Shown: piece by piece, positions 18,218 to 26,870 of the stretch
How the letters are laid out: each line of letters opens with the position of its first letter
Position numbering within the stretch: the stretch's first letter is position 1
Assembly: GCF_002797375.1 (NCBI RefSeq)
Contig: NZ_KZ454941.1
Span: 584,516 to 648,515 of the forward strand
Origin: Bacillus sp. FJAT-42315
Lineage (GTDB): Bacteria; Bacillota; Bacilli; Bacillales; Domibacillaceae
Reading direction: 5' to 3'
DNA: 64,000 nucleotides
Translations under genes and position numbers: made by a program
Notes under the pieces: generated by a model
Told to the model about the DNA's origin: nothing
Databases searched by the model: none
What the model saw: the letters and a program-made list of their open reading frames with translations, nothing else

Positions 18218-18322
18218 CTATCGTTTGCAATAATAAAATCGTGCAAAAGCTACTCGTTTCTTATAAAATAAGAAGAACATGGCATTTCTAACGTCAAATT
18301 TAAAAATAAGGTAGGTATAAAT

Positions 18323-19168
18323 ATGAAAACGGCAATTGTAACGGATAGTACAGCCTATCTTCCGAAAGAATTGCGCGACCAATTAAACATACATATGATC
18401 CCATTAAGTGTGATTATCGGACAAGAAACATACCGTGAAGAATTGGATATCACAGCTGAGCAGTTTTATGAAAAGGTTCGTGAAGAGGAGAAGTTTCCGA
18501 CTACTTCACAGCCACCAATCGGTCACTTTGTGAAATTATATGAAGAGTTAGCAAAAGAGCATGATGCAGTCGTGGGTGTGTATTTATCAAGCGGTATTAG
18601 CGGTACATTCCAAACGTCGATCGCTGCTGGAGAAATGGTCGAAGGACTTGATGTTTATTCCTTCGATTCAGAAATTAGCTGTGCGCCACAAGCCTTTTAT
18701 GTGCTACGAGCGGCACAATTAGCTAACGAAGGCAAAGGACCAGAAGAAATTATCGGAGCTCTCGAAGCGATGAGACCAACTGTTGGTGCGTATTTCATGG
18801 TAGACGACTTAAACCATTTGAAACGTGGCGGTCGCCTAAATGGCGCTCAAGCCTTCATCGGTGGATTATTACAAGTGAAACCTGTCCTCCATTTTGTTGA
18901 TAAACTGATTGTTCCATTCGAAAAAATTCGCACAAGCAAAAAAGCATTAAAACGCATCGGTGACTTGTTCGAAGAGGAATGCAAAAAAGGAGTACCACTT
19001 AAAGCTGTTATTATTCACGCCAACCGTGAACAAGAAGCAAAAGAATTGCGTGACATTCTACAACAACGCTTTCCCGAAGCCGAATTCGACATCAGCTACT
19101 TCGGCCCTGTCATCGGCACTCATCTTGGCGAAGGCTCTCTTGGCCTAAGTTGGGGACCGAGAGACTAG
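18323..19168 (+). CDS. DegV family fatty-acid-binding protein
   Basis: DegV/FakB proteins bind a fatty acid for the FakA kinase, feeding exogenous fatty acids into phospholipids. Family signs are MKTAIVTDSTAYLPKEL at the start, TTSQPPIGHF, SSGISGTFQTS (carboxylate-binding Ser/Thr) and VDDLNHLKRGGRLN. The protein is 281 aa, full length. The last residues (SWGPRD) come from a palindromic element that spans the stop codon, where DegV proteins usually end with an aromatic residue soon after GLSW, so the C-terminus seems altered by insertion. No fakA is seen in the window. Confidence 0.9.
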   Translation: MKTAIVTDSTAYLPKELRDQLNIHMIPLSVIIGQETYREELDITAEQFYEKVREEEKFPTTSQPPIGHFVKLYEELAKEHDAVVGVYLSSGISGTFQTSIAAGEMVEGLDVYSFDSEISCAPQAFYVLRAAQLANEGKGPEEIIGALEAMRPTVGAYFMVDDLNHLKRGGRLNGAQAFIGGLLQVKPVLHFVDKLIVPFEKIRTSKKALKRIGDLFEEECKKGVPLKAVIIHANREQEAKELRDILQQRFPEAEFDISYFGPVIGTHLGEGSLGLSWGPRD

Positions 19169-19191
19169 GGGACGGGTCCCTTGTCCCAACT
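19148..19191. repeat. REP-like palindrome spanning the degV stop codon
   Basis: AGTTGGGGAC at one end and GTCCCAACT at the other form an inverted repeat, with GGGGACGGGTCCC inside. The style resembles scattered GGGGAC...GTCCC palindromes of Bacillus genomes. It supplies the last four codons and stop of degV. Confidence 0.6.
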
Positions 19192-19198
19192 ATAAACA

Positions 19199-19236
19199 AC
19201 GAGCCCTTTCTCCATTAAAAAGAGGAAGGGCTCGTT
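19199..19236. terminator. Strong hairpin downstream of degV
   Basis: ACGAGCCCTT and AAGGGCTCGT arms with an inner CTC/GAG helix. Only a weak T stretch follows (TGTGATCTTT), so termination strength is uncertain. Confidence 0.6.
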
Positions 19237-19285
19237 GTGATCTTTCGGTTTGTTGGAAAAGCTGTCTAAATTGCTGATGATTTTG

Positions 19286-19449
19286 CAAAGATGAAAGAAG
19301 GTGGCTGTAAAGTTGAAGAAAGGTCGTGAAGGTGAAAGAAAGCAGCTATAAAGTTGAAGAAAGTTCGCAAAGGTAGAAGAAAATAGCTGTAAAGTCAAAG
19401 AAATCTTGCAAAGGCCGAAGAAAGTGGCTAGAAAGCCAAAGAACCTTTC
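19286..19449. repeat. Four degenerate 41-bp tandem repeats (intergenic)
   Basis: Units start at 19286, 19327, 19368 and 19409 with an exact 41-bp step. Each unit consists of two related half-units (21 and 20 bp) of the type 'CAAAG.TGAAGAAAG..GCT' and 'GTAAAGTTGAAGAAAG'. The array lies in the noncoding gap between degV and comFA. The purine-rich strand is the plus strand. The remaining bases to 19547 hold an ordinary AT-rich promoter region for comFA. Confidence 0.75.
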
Positions 19450-19547
19450 TAACATTTCCCTTAACATAAAATTAATATGACCCTCCCACTTATTTCCTTT
19501 ATAATAGAATTGTAACCTCAACCTTCAATTAATAAGGAGCTGATTAC

Positions 19548-20897
19548 ATGAACCAAGAGTTATCCTTCTTTCTCTCCGGCCGATTACTACTCGAAGAAGA
19601 AGTCCCCTTTTCCCTCAAAGATCAACCAGTTGAATTTCTCCAAGGTGTTTTTAAAGAAAATAATCAGTATCGCTGTTCGCGATGTGGAAACAACGAACCG
19701 TTCCTTTTTGCTTCCTTTCCGTGCGCCCGCTGTGGTCAAAGCTGCACGTACTGCCGCAACTGTCTCATGATGGGACGCGTATCCGAATGCTCTCAGCTCG
19801 TGCGCTGGACGGGACCAACGCCAGTGAAGCGTGAGGACGGTAGATTGCATTGGGAAGGGAAGCTATCGAAAGGACAGCTTACAGCCTCTGATGCGGTCAT
19901 CGAAGCTGTTCAACAGCAAAGTGACACGCTCATTTGGGCGGTCTGTGGCGCAGGAAAAACAGAGGTGTTATTTCGTGGCATTGAAGCCGCTCTCAAAGCG
20001 CAAAAACGAGTATGTATCGCCACACCCAGAACGGATGTTGTGCTTGAATTGGTTCCGAGGCTACAAAAAGTATTCCCCGAAATAGAAATCTCAGCTCTGT
20101 ACGGTGGTAGCCCCGACCGCCATAAATATAGCTCCCTCGTTGTCACAACGACTCATCAGCTATTTCGTTTCCAAGAGGCCTTTGATGTGATGATTGTCGA
20201 TGAAGTTGATGCCTTCCCGTACTCCTATGATTCCACGCTTCAATTTGCGGTCCACAAAGCTCGCAAGCCCCATTCCGCCCTCATTTACTTAACCGCCACG
20301 CCGAATGCACAATGGCAATTGGAATGCCAAACAGGAAAAAGACAACATACGAAAATCCCGGCTCGTTTTCATCGCTATCCGCTTCCAGTCCCTGAAATGC
20401 TGTGGTGTGGTCGCTGGCAAAAACTCTTTCTAAAAGGGAACATCCCTCCAAAAGTAGAGGAATGGGTGAAATCTCGTCTCACTTTAGATAAACAAGCGCT
20501 GCTCTTTTTTCCTCATATTGATGTAATGGAACAAGCTCTACCGTTATTTCAACGACTCGACCCGCGAATTGAAGCTGTCCATGCCGAAGATCCTGACAGA
20601 AAGGAGAAAGTTGCTCTCATGCGCGAAAAAAAGCTTCCCGTCCTTTTGACGACAACGATTTTGGAACGAGGAGTGACCTTTCCGAATATTGATGTGGCGG
20701 TGATCGGTGCAGAGGATGATGTTTTCACCGAAAGTGCGCTCGTTCAAATTGCTGGTCGAGTTGGGCGCAGTGCGGATTTCCCAAATGGGGTTGTCACCTT
20801 TTTTCACTTTGGCCGTACAAAAGCGATGCTACGGGCGATTGCTCATATTGAAGCGATGAACAAGGAAGGGCGAAGTAGAGGGCTGATTGACGGATGA
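19548..20897 (+). CDS. comFA: Late competence DNA-uptake helicase ComFA
   Basis: Membrane-associated ATP-dependent DNA translocase that helps pull single-stranded DNA into the cell during transformation. A Cys4-type zinc cluster (CSRCGNNEPF...CARCGQSCTYCRNC, about 43-75) precedes the DEAD-like motor. Walker A is VCGAGKTE (about 130), the DEAD-like box is VDEVDAFPY (about 220), then LTATP, and motif VI QIAGRVGRS near the end. At 449 aa it is close to B. subtilis ComFA. AAGGAG is well placed before the ATG. comFC overlaps it by 4 bp (ATGA). The comFB gene found between them in B. subtilis is absent. Confidence 0.93.
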   Translation: MNQELSFFLSGRLLLEEEVPFSLKDQPVEFLQGVFKENNQYRCSRCGNNEPFLFASFPCARCGQSCTYCRNCLMMGRVSECSQLVRWTGPTPVKREDGRLHWEGKLSKGQLTASDAVIEAVQQQSDTLIWAVCGAGKTEVLFRGIEAALKAQKRVCIATPRTDVVLELVPRLQKVFPEIEISALYGGSPDRHKYSSLVVTTTHQLFRFQEAFDVMIVDEVDAFPYSYDSTLQFAVHKARKPHSALIYLTATPNAQWQLECQTGKRQHTKIPARFHRYPLPVPEMLWCGRWQKLFLKGNIPPKVEEWVKSRLTLDKQALLFFPHIDVMEQALPLFQRLDPRIEAVHAEDPDRKEKVALMREKKLPVLLTTTILERGVTFPNIDVAVIGAEDDVFTESALVQIAGRVGRSADFPNGVVTFFHFGRTKAMLRAIAHIEAMNKEGRSRGLIDG

Positions 20898-21598
20898 AGC
20901 GATGCTTATTATGTCAAAAGGAGACAAACCTACAATTGAATTGGCGTCAATTTTTACGGATGGAGGAGGCTGCTGAACTATGTGACAGATGCCAAGCTAC
21001 ATTTCAACTCATTGAAGGCGAGCGCTGTCAAATATGCTCGCGGCCACTTGCTGAGCTTGAGGATACGTATAAAAAAGATGGATCGTGTCAAGATTGCCTG
21101 CGTTGGGAGCAAGACCCACAATTTAATGGTGTGCTAGAACAAAATATTTCGTTGTTTATCTACAATGAGCCAATGAAAGAATGGGTGGCTCGCTTTAAAT
21201 ATCGCGGTGATTATGTGCTCGCTCGCAGCTTTGCGACAGACATTTGCCGAGCGATCCAAACACTTGACTATGATGAAGCGACGGTGATTCCATTAAGTGA
21301 TGAGCGGCTTCAAGAGCGAGGGTTTAACCAAGCGAAGGCATTGGCAACGGAAGCAGGGATTGACGTAACAGAGATGCTGGGGCGAGTGCATACAGAAAAG
21401 CAGTCAAAGAAATCACGAATAGAGCGCATTAACACTGAACAAGTGTTTCGCTTAATTGAAAAAAATGATTGTTACAATAAAAAAATATTAATTTTTGACG
21501 ATATATATACTACAGGCGCTACCCTTAGACAGGCAGCCAAGCTACTGAAAGAAGCAGGAGCCAAGGAAATCTATGGCTTTACACTCATTCGAGGATAG
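20894..21598 (+). CDS. comFC: Competence protein ComFC (phosphoribosyltransferase-like)
   Basis: Needed for DNA uptake together with ComFA. The N-terminal half has a zinc-ribbon with CxxC pairs (CLLC, CDRC, CQIC, CQDC). The C-terminal half carries the PRPP-binding motif IFDDIYTTGATLRQAAK of type I phosphoribosyltransferases (about 195-212). The length of 234 aa fits. Its ATG overlaps the comFA stop in ATGA, so translation is coupled. It is followed after 37 bp by yvyF, as in the B. subtilis comF-flagellar operon. Confidence 0.93.
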   Translation: MKRCLLCQKETNLQLNWRQFLRMEEAAELCDRCQATFQLIEGERCQICSRPLAELEDTYKKDGSCQDCLRWEQDPQFNGVLEQNISLFIYNEPMKEWVARFKYRGDYVLARSFATDICRAIQTLDYDEATVIPLSDERLQERGFNQAKALATEAGIDVTEMLGRVHTEKQSKKSRIERINTEQVFRLIEKNDCYNKKILIFDDIYTTGATLRQAAKLLKEAGAKEIYGFTLIRG

Positions 21599-21635
21599 AT
21601 ATATGATATAGAAAAAAGTAGTTGGAGGAATAAAT

Positions 21636-22058
21636 ATGAGTGAAATCGTGAATTGCCCTCGTTGTGGCGAATTACATATGAGCAATGCCTTTCGTGACGT
21701 ATGTTCGAAATGTGCGAAGGAAGAAGAACAAATGTATGAAACGGTATATAAATTTTTACGCCAACGTGAAAATCGGGCAGCAACGATTGAGCGTGTTGTA
21801 GAGGTGACTGGAGTAGAGGAAGAACTGATTCATAAATGGATGAAGAAAGGTAGACTACACGCCACTCATTTTCCAAATATGGGCTATCCGTGCGACCGTT
21901 GCGGAGCCATCATTAGTAAAGGAAAGATCTGTGCGAAATGTACACAGCAAATTGAAGATGATCTGAAAAAATTGAAGCGAGAAGAAAAGTTTCAACAAGA
22001 GAAACAAGAAAGTGAGCATCGTGCTACGTACTATGCGGTCAATAAAAGAAACCTCTAA
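21636..22058 (+). CDS. yvyF: Flagellar operon protein YvyF
   Basis: Conserved small protein of the comF-flgM operon in Bacilli with no settled function. Its 140 residues hold two zinc-ribbon-like Cys pairs (CPRCGEL...CSKC near 7-28 and CDRCGAI...CAKC near 86-104) around a helix-turn-helix-like middle (VTGVEEELIHKWMKKGRL), plus a charged coiled C-terminus. TTGGAGG precedes the ATG. A sigma-D promoter for flgM begins right after its stop codon. Confidence 0.88.
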   Translation: MSEIVNCPRCGELHMSNAFRDVCSKCAKEEEQMYETVYKFLRQRENRAATIERVVEVTGVEEELIHKWMKKGRLHATHFPNMGYPCDRCGAIISKGKICAKCTQQIEDDLKKLKREEKFQQEKQESEHRATYYAVNKRNL

Positions 22059-22073
22059 ATAAGTAAAGCACAC

Positions 22074-22100
22074 TAAACTTTCATTTTAATCTGTCGATAT
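22074..22100 (+). promoter_or_regulatory. Sigma-D promoter of flgM-flgN-flgK-flgL
   Basis: TAAA, 15 bp, GTCGATAT. It is 16 bp after the yvyF stop and about 50 bp before flgM, so the anti-sigma factor and hook-filament genes get a sigma-D start besides read-through from comF. Confidence 0.75.
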
Positions 22101-22148
22101 AAAGGCAAAATAGTAGTAAAAGGGAATTTAGAAAGCGAGGGATATGCA

Positions 22149-22415
22149 TTGAAAATTCAACGAACAGGCGTATCCGGAATCAATCCATACCAAAAGCAGT
22201 TGAACAAACAAGAAGGAATGAAGAAACTTTCCGGAATGCAAGCGGATAAGCTCGAAATTTCGTCCACTGCCAAGGAAATGCAAGAAGCCTCTAAGCTGCT
22301 AGAAGCGCGCAAAGAGAAAGTGTCTAGCCTCAAGCAGCAAGTGACTGCTGGAGAGTATCAGCCGAATCCGGAACAGATCGCCAAAGGACTTATCAATTTC
22401 TTTAGAAAACCATGA
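22149..22415 (+). CDS. flgM: Anti-sigma-D factor FlgM
   Basis: Binds and silences sigma-D until the hook-basal body is complete. The 88-aa protein begins MKIQRTGVSGINPYQKQ, similar to Bacillus FlgM, and contains the sigma-binding helices KLEISSTAKEMQEASKLLEARKEKVSSLK-type region (about 35-65) and the QLNPEQIAKGLI-like C-terminal helix. The start is a TTG at 22149 with a weak GAGGG upstream, and no in-frame ATG fits. The weak start may keep FlgM low. flgN follows after 41 bp. Confidence 0.92.
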   Translation: MKIQRTGVSGINPYQKQLNKQEGMKKLSGMQADKLEISSTAKEMQEASKLLEARKEKVSSLKQQVTAGEYQPNPEQIAKGLINFFRKP

Positions 22416-22456
22416 ATAACTAGCGGCTGACCGCCAAGAAAGCAGAGGGAGATATC

Positions 22457-22933
22457 ATGTCTGCACCAAAACTAATCGATGTACTAGATACAATGAATCG
22501 CCTGCATGAGATGCTCTATACGCTAGCCGAAAAGAAAACAGACATTATGAAACAAAACGACATGAACGGACTCGATCAACTGCTCAAGGACGAGCAGAAA
22601 TACGTCGCCGCCATTAACACGATGGAAAAAGAGCGGCAGAAATTAGCGACAGCATTGACAGGGAACGCAGACGCTACAATCACTGACTGTCAACAAGTCG
22701 TCCACGAACAGGAAAAAATTAAACTACAAGCATTAAAAGAACAACTAGTGGCAAATGTCGCAAAGCTCAAAGAACAAAATGAGCTCAATCAGCAGCTTAT
22801 CTATCAATCGCTACAGTTCGTTAACATGAGCATGAGCCTCATGAGGCCGCAACCGGAACAACCAACGTATAGTCATCCAACCCAAGGACAAAACGGACAA
22901 CAAAAACGTTCAATGTTCGACTCACAAGCATAA
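22457..22933 (+). CDS. flgN: Flagellar export chaperone FlgN
   Basis: Chaperone for the hook-filament junction proteins FlgK and FlgL. It is a 158-aa, almost all-helical protein (LIDVLDTMNRLHEMLYTLAEKKTDIMK followed by long coiled-coil heptads) with a Gln/Pro-rich tail, equivalent to B. subtilis YvyG. It lies directly upstream of flgK, its expected partner. The start ATG has GAGGGAG upstream. Assignment relies on fold, length and position more than on a fixed motif. Confidence 0.88.
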   Translation: MSAPKLIDVLDTMNRLHEMLYTLAEKKTDIMKQNDMNGLDQLLKDEQKYVAAINTMEKERQKLATALTGNADATITDCQQVVHEQEKIKLQALKEQLVANVAKLKEQNELNQQLIYQSLQFVNMSMSLMRPQPEQPTYSHPTQGQNGQQKRSMFDSQA

Positions 22934-23004
22934 ACAATGATAGCGGTGGACCACACACCGCTTCTTCTAATGAAAACTAACAAAAAACAATGGGAGGTCC
23001 AACA

Positions 23005-24543
23005 ATGCGATCCACTTTTCATGGACTAGAAACCGCTAAACGCGGCATGTTCACACAGCAAAGTGCCCTATACACAACTGGTCATAACATCTCAAATGCC
23101 AACACACCAGGCTACACGCGCCAACGAATCAACTTCCAAACGACCCTACCTTATCCAGGTATAGGAATGAACCGTCCGCAAATTCCTGGGCAAATGGGAA
23201 CAGGAGTGGAAGCGGGATCTGTACAGCGGGTTCGGGATAGTTTTTTAGATTTGCAATTTCGTGGACAAAACCAAACACTAGGATATTATGAGGCAAAAGC
23301 TTCATCCCTATCACAAATGGAGGGAATTCTTAATGAATTTTCTACAGATGGGATTTCGAAAGTTATGGGCCAGTTTTGGCAATCGTTACAAGACTTAAGT
23401 GGAAATCCGGAAAACAGAGGACCGCGTACAGTTGTATTGGAACGTGGAAAAGCAGTGGCTGATACGTTTCACTACGTTTACAATTCACTTACTACCATAA
23501 AAAAAGATTTGGCAAACGAAATTGGTGTGAGTGTGACCGAGGTGAACTCTTTACTTAAGCAAATTAGTGAGATCAACAAGCAAATTGGAGAAATTGAACC
23601 ACATGGATATTTACCAAACGATTTGTATGATCAGCGAGACGTTTTAGTGGATCAACTATCTAAATATGTAAATATTAAAGTGGAGAAAGTACCGTCAGGA
23701 GGAAATGCTTCACCAATAGCTGAAGGACAATACAACATTAAATTAATTGGGGCAGATGGTACTGAACAAGGCGATTTAGTTGTTGAAGATATCCCTAGTG
23801 TCATTGGAATGGATCCAGCAACGGACAGTGATGGAGACGGAGTGTTAGATACACCGACAGGCAATGTTACCAACGTTACGTTAAATGGTGCCCAAATTAG
23901 TGTTTCAGATTTCTCGAAAGGTAAATTAAAAGGAATCATTGAAACATTTGGATATGGTGCAGATCAAGGTGCATATCCCGAAATGCTGAAAAAGCTAGAT
24001 AAGATGGCTTATGAGTTCGCGACAGAATTTAATAAACAGCATGGATTAGGTGTGGACTTTAATGGAGTAGATGGAAAGCCATTCTTTGATGGGGTAACCA
24101 GTGAAGCAGGAGCTGCTGCCAATATTTTTGTAGCAATTACTGACCCAAATGAGATTGCTGCTGCGACTAAACCAAGTTCTCCGCCAGTTCCACCAGCACC
24201 TCCAGTAGATCAAGGAGACGGTTCAAATGCATTGGCATTATCTAAAGTAAAGGAAAAGCCTCTTGCAGGTTTAGGGAGTGCAACGATTGATTCATTCTAT
24301 CAAGGAATGATTGGACGGTTAGGTGTAGAGACGCAAGAAGCAAAAAGACAAGCGGCTAATAGTGGGATATTACTTCAGTCAATCGAGGGAAATCGTCAAT
24401 CGATCAGTTCTGTCTCTCTAGATGAAGAATTTACGGATATGGTTCGCTTTCAACATGCTTACAATGCAGCGGCGCGAAATATTACGACAGTCGATGAAAT
24501 GCTAGACAAAGTTATTAATGGAATGGGACGCGTCGGATTATAA
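23005..24543 (+). CDS. flgK: Flagellar hook-associated protein 1 FlgK
   Basis: First junction protein between hook and filament. The N-terminus (STFHGLETAKRGMFTQQSALYTTGHNISNANTPGYTRQ) is the rod/hook family signature. The C-terminus (SVSLDEEFTDMVRFQHAYNAAARNITTVDEMLDKVIN) is the matching helical half. The middle includes an Asp-rich DSDGDGV turn and a Pro-rich linker. I start at the ATG at 23005 (512 aa) because GGGAGG lies 8 bp upstream. The ATG at 22990 overlaps that RBS. Confidence 0.95.
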   Translation: MRSTFHGLETAKRGMFTQQSALYTTGHNISNANTPGYTRQRINFQTTLPYPGIGMNRPQIPGQMGTGVEAGSVQRVRDSFLDLQFRGQNQTLGYYEAKASSLSQMEGILNEFSTDGISKVMGQFWQSLQDLSGNPENRGPRTVVLERGKAVADTFHYVYNSLTTIKKDLANEIGVSVTEVNSLLKQISEINKQIGEIEPHGYLPNDLYDQRDVLVDQLSKYVNIKVEKVPSGGNASPIAEGQYNIKLIGADGTEQGDLVVEDIPSVIGMDPATDSDGDGVLDTPTGNVTNVTLNGAQISVSDFSKGKLKGIIETFGYGADQGAYPEMLKKLDKMAYEFATEFNKQHGLGVDFNGVDGKPFFDGVTSEAGAAANIFVAITDPNEIAAATKPSSPPVPPAPPVDQGDGSNALALSKVKEKPLAGLGSATIDSFYQGMIGRLGVETQEAKRQAANSGILLQSIEGNRQSISSVSLDEEFTDMVRFQHAYNAAARNITTVDEMLDKVINGMGRVGL

Positions 24544-24566
24544 AAAATAGGTGGTGAGTAACAACC

Positions 24567-25445
24567 GTGAGAATTACACAGTCAATGCTTACAAATAATA
24601 TGATGAAAAACTTAAGTTCCAGTTATGCAAGAATGGGAAAATATCAAGATCAATTAGCGACAGGAAAGAAGATTAATCGCCCATCGGATGATCCAGTTGT
24701 GGCGATGAAAGGGATCGCTTATCGAACTAGTCTAATGGAAGTAGAGCAATATAAACGAAACTTCGGTGAAGCATATAATTGGGTAGAAAATACTGACTCT
24801 TCCTTAGATAAAGCCACATTAGCTATTCAACGTATAAGAGAACTAACAGTTCAAGCTAGCAATGACACATATGAAGAAGAGCAGCGATTAGCAATGAAGC
24901 AAGAAATAGAACAATTAAAAGAGCATTTAAAAGATATTATTAATACAAAAGTCGGCGATAAATATATTTTTAACGGTACGGATACAACTAATCCACCGAT
25001 CCTGGCAGGAACGGATACAATTTCCACCAATTCAAATCCAGTCGAAATTGAATTATCAAAAGGTGTTCAAATTCAAGTTAACATAAATCCAGGAACAGCT
25101 TTTGCTCCTGATATATTAACCGATATCGATGATTTGATGAATAAATTAGATTCACCAGCAACTTCTGGCGAGGATTTAACGGGTTTTCTTGGTCAGTTGG
25201 ATGAACATGTTAATAACTTAACAAACGCTCGTGCTGAATTAGGGGCACGGACGAATCGTCTTGAACTGATGGAGGATCGTGTATTAGAACAAGAAGTAAC
25301 AACCACTCGTATGCTGTCAGATAATGAAGATGCCGATATTGAGAGAGTCATCACCGATTTAATAACTCAAGAAAGTGTTCACCGCGCAGCCCTTGGTGTG
25401 GGAGCACGAATTATTCAACCATCTTTACTAGACTTTTTACGTTAA
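24567..25445 (+). CDS. flgL: Flagellar hook-associated protein 3 FlgL
   Basis: Second hook-filament junction protein. The 292-aa protein has flagellin-like ends: MRITQSMLTNNMMKNLSSSYARMGKYQDQLATGKKINRPSDDP at the N-terminus and a helical C-terminus with AELGARTNRLELMEDRV. The start is GTG with AGGTGGTGAG in front. It follows flgK after 23 bp, and a small terminator-like hairpin begins at its stop codon, possibly damping expression of yviE-fliW-csrA. Confidence 0.95.
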   Translation: MRITQSMLTNNMMKNLSSSYARMGKYQDQLATGKKINRPSDDPVVAMKGIAYRTSLMEVEQYKRNFGEAYNWVENTDSSLDKATLAIQRIRELTVQASNDTYEEEQRLAMKQEIEQLKEHLKDIINTKVGDKYIFNGTDTTNPPILAGTDTISTNSNPVEIELSKGVQIQVNINPGTAFAPDILTDIDDLMNKLDSPATSGEDLTGFLGQLDEHVNNLTNARAELGARTNRLELMEDRVLEQEVTTTRMLSDNEDADIERVITDLITQESVHRAALGVGARIIQPSLLDFLR

Positions 25446-25473
25446 GCTATTCCAAAAGGGATAGCTTTTCTTT
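25444..25473 (+). terminator. Short hairpin terminator (likely partial) after flgL
   Basis: AAGCTATTCC, AAAA loop, GGGATAGCTT, then TTCTTTG. It sits inside an otherwise continuous operon, so read-through is expected. Confidence 0.6.
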
Positions 25474-25488
25474 GTGAGGTGAAAGGAA

Positions 25489-26079
25489 ATGAGATTGCCA
25501 CAAATTAGAACAAATAGCCAATTTGCTCAAACTGAATTAACGATTCAAAAGCCGGTGCAATCAATTGAACAACCGCGCGCTCAATTAGATATTGAGCAAC
25601 CGAAAGCAGAGTTGACAATGAAAACAACACCAGCTCAACTTTCTATTGATCAAACGGCCGCTTGGGAAGCGATGGATTTAAAGCATATTTTCAGACGAAT
25701 TGAAGAGTTTGCTCAAAAAGGTCATCAAGATTTCTTAGAGGGGATCGCTAGAAGAGCGCAAGATGGTGATCAATTAATGAAAATTGAACATGGGGGAAAT
25801 GCGTTAGGAGCGATTGCAAAAAGCAACGGTGAGAGACAGCCGAAACAGCTTCAACTTGGCTGGAGTCCACCACATTTTAGTGTGAAAAATAATCATCAAC
25901 CGAGGATGCTAGAAATCAACTGGGAGCCAAAGAAAGTAATCAACAATACAAAAGCACAAAAGCCGATCGTTGATTATCAGCCAGGTGAAGTCACAACTGA
26001 TGTGAAGCCACGAGAGTCGCTAAACATTGATTTCGTTAATTTAAAGTTTAAAAATATGAGCTTTGAGACAGAAATATAA
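25489..26079 (+). CDS. yviE: YviE-type (DUF6470) flagellar operon protein
   Basis: Conserved between flgL and fliW in Bacilli, with unknown function. The 196-aa protein starts MRLPQIRTNSQFAQTELT and contains repeated Gln/Pro/Glu phrases (IEQPRAQLDIEQPKAELTMKTTPAQLSIDQT). It has no signal or membrane helix. The region AWEAMDLKHIFRRIEEFAQKGHQDFLEGIARRAQDG looks helical. GAGGTGAAAGG precedes the ATG. fliW starts 20 bp after it. Confidence 0.85.
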   Translation: MRLPQIRTNSQFAQTELTIQKPVQSIEQPRAQLDIEQPKAELTMKTTPAQLSIDQTAAWEAMDLKHIFRRIEEFAQKGHQDFLEGIARRAQDGDQLMKIEHGGNALGAIAKSNGERQPKQLQLGWSPPHFSVKNNHQPRMLEINWEPKKVINNTKAQKPIVDYQPGEVTTDVKPRESLNIDFVNLKFKNMSFETEI

Positions 26080-26099
26080 GTAAAGGATCGTGATACATA

Positions 26100-26540
26100 A
26101 TGATCATCGAAACAAAATATCACGGACAGGTCAAGATTGAAGAAGAGAAGATATGGACATTTACTCCAGGAATTCCTGGTTTTGTGGAAGAAAAACAATT
26201 CACTTTGCTAGCTTTTCCTGATAATGATGTATTTTTTATTTTGCAATCAATAAACACACCAAACCTTGGCTTTGTTGTTGCCAATCCATTTTCATTCTTC
26301 CCGGATTATGAGTTTCAATTAGATGAAGCAACGATTGAAACTTTACAATTGCAAAAAGCGGAAGAAGCAGCCATTTACACAATTTTAACGGTTCAAGATC
26401 CTTTTGAGAAAACAACAGCCAACTTGCAAGCACCAATTGTCGTAAATACCGAAAATAACGCGGCAAAGCAAACCATTTTAAATGATAGCCGCTATGAAAC
26501 GCGTCATGCCATTTTCCCGGCTAACGCCAAAAAGGAGTGA
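26100..26540 (+). CDS. fliW: Flagellar assembly factor FliW
   Basis: Binds flagellin in the cytoplasm. When flagellin is exported, FliW is freed and sequesters CsrA, relieving repression of hag translation. The 146-aa beta-barrel protein has the family features TKYHGQVKIEEEKIWTFTPGIPGF near the N-terminus and the NPFSFFPDYEFQLDEA loop. It precedes csrA by 6 bp and flagellin genes with CsrA-type leaders follow, so the full FliW-CsrA-Hag loop is encoded in 3 kb. Confidence 0.95.
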   Translation: MIIETKYHGQVKIEEEKIWTFTPGIPGFVEEKQFTLLAFPDNDVFFILQSINTPNLGFVVANPFSFFPDYEFQLDEATIETLQLQKAEEAAIYTILTVQDPFEKTTANLQAPIVVNTENNAAKQTILNDSRYETRHAIFPANAKKE

Positions 26541-26546
26541 GCCATT

Positions 26547-26765
26547 ATGCTAGTCCTTACAAGAAAAACAGGAGAAGCCATTCAAATAGGCGACGACATT
26601 GAAATCACGGTCGTCAGTATCAAAGGAGACCAAGTCAAGCTAGGTATCAATGCACCGAAGCATATTGATATTCACCGCAAAGAAGTGTACCTCTCGATTT
26701 TAGAAGAGAATCAGTCAGCGGCAGTGGAAGTTAAAGATGTGTTTAGCTTGTTGAAAGAAAGCTAA
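26547..26765 (+). CDS. csrA: Translational regulator CsrA
   Basis: RNA-binding dimer that represses flagellin translation. The 72 residues start [34 protein letters not shown], with the usual beta1 and beta5 RNA-binding strands (the second, [19 protein letters not shown], includes the conserved Arg). GGAGTGAG upstream gives the ATG. Its likely targets, GGA hairpins in the two hag leaders, lie 100 and 1130 bp downstream. Confidence 0.96.
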   Translation: MLVLTRKTGEAIQIGDDIEITVVSIKGDQVKLGINAPKHIDIHRKEVYLSILEENQSAAVEVKDVFSLLKES

Positions 26766-26788
26766 GAAAAAATCTCTATTAATACTAT

Positions 26789-26814
26789 TAAAGATATTTA
26801 CTTTGTACCGATAT
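26789..26814 (+). promoter_or_regulatory. Sigma-D promoter of hag (first flagellin)
   Basis: TAAA, 14 bp, ACCGATAT, about 100 bp upstream of the ATG. The expected leader RNA of about 90 nt carries the CsrA hairpin. Confidence 0.85.
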
Positions 26815-26870
26815 TAAAGATGTAACGGAGAAGACAGGGCGGCCGACCTGTACAATCTGTAAAAATGTAT

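Noticed and set aside
19286-19449. Possible CRISPR array
   Set aside because: The repeats are directly adjacent and degenerate, with no unique spacers and no cas genes in the window.
19165-19521. 118-aa minus-strand ORF between degV and comFA
   Set aside because: It is the translation of the 41-bp tandem repeats (Phe/Leu-rich). No RBS; the array is better seen as noncoding.
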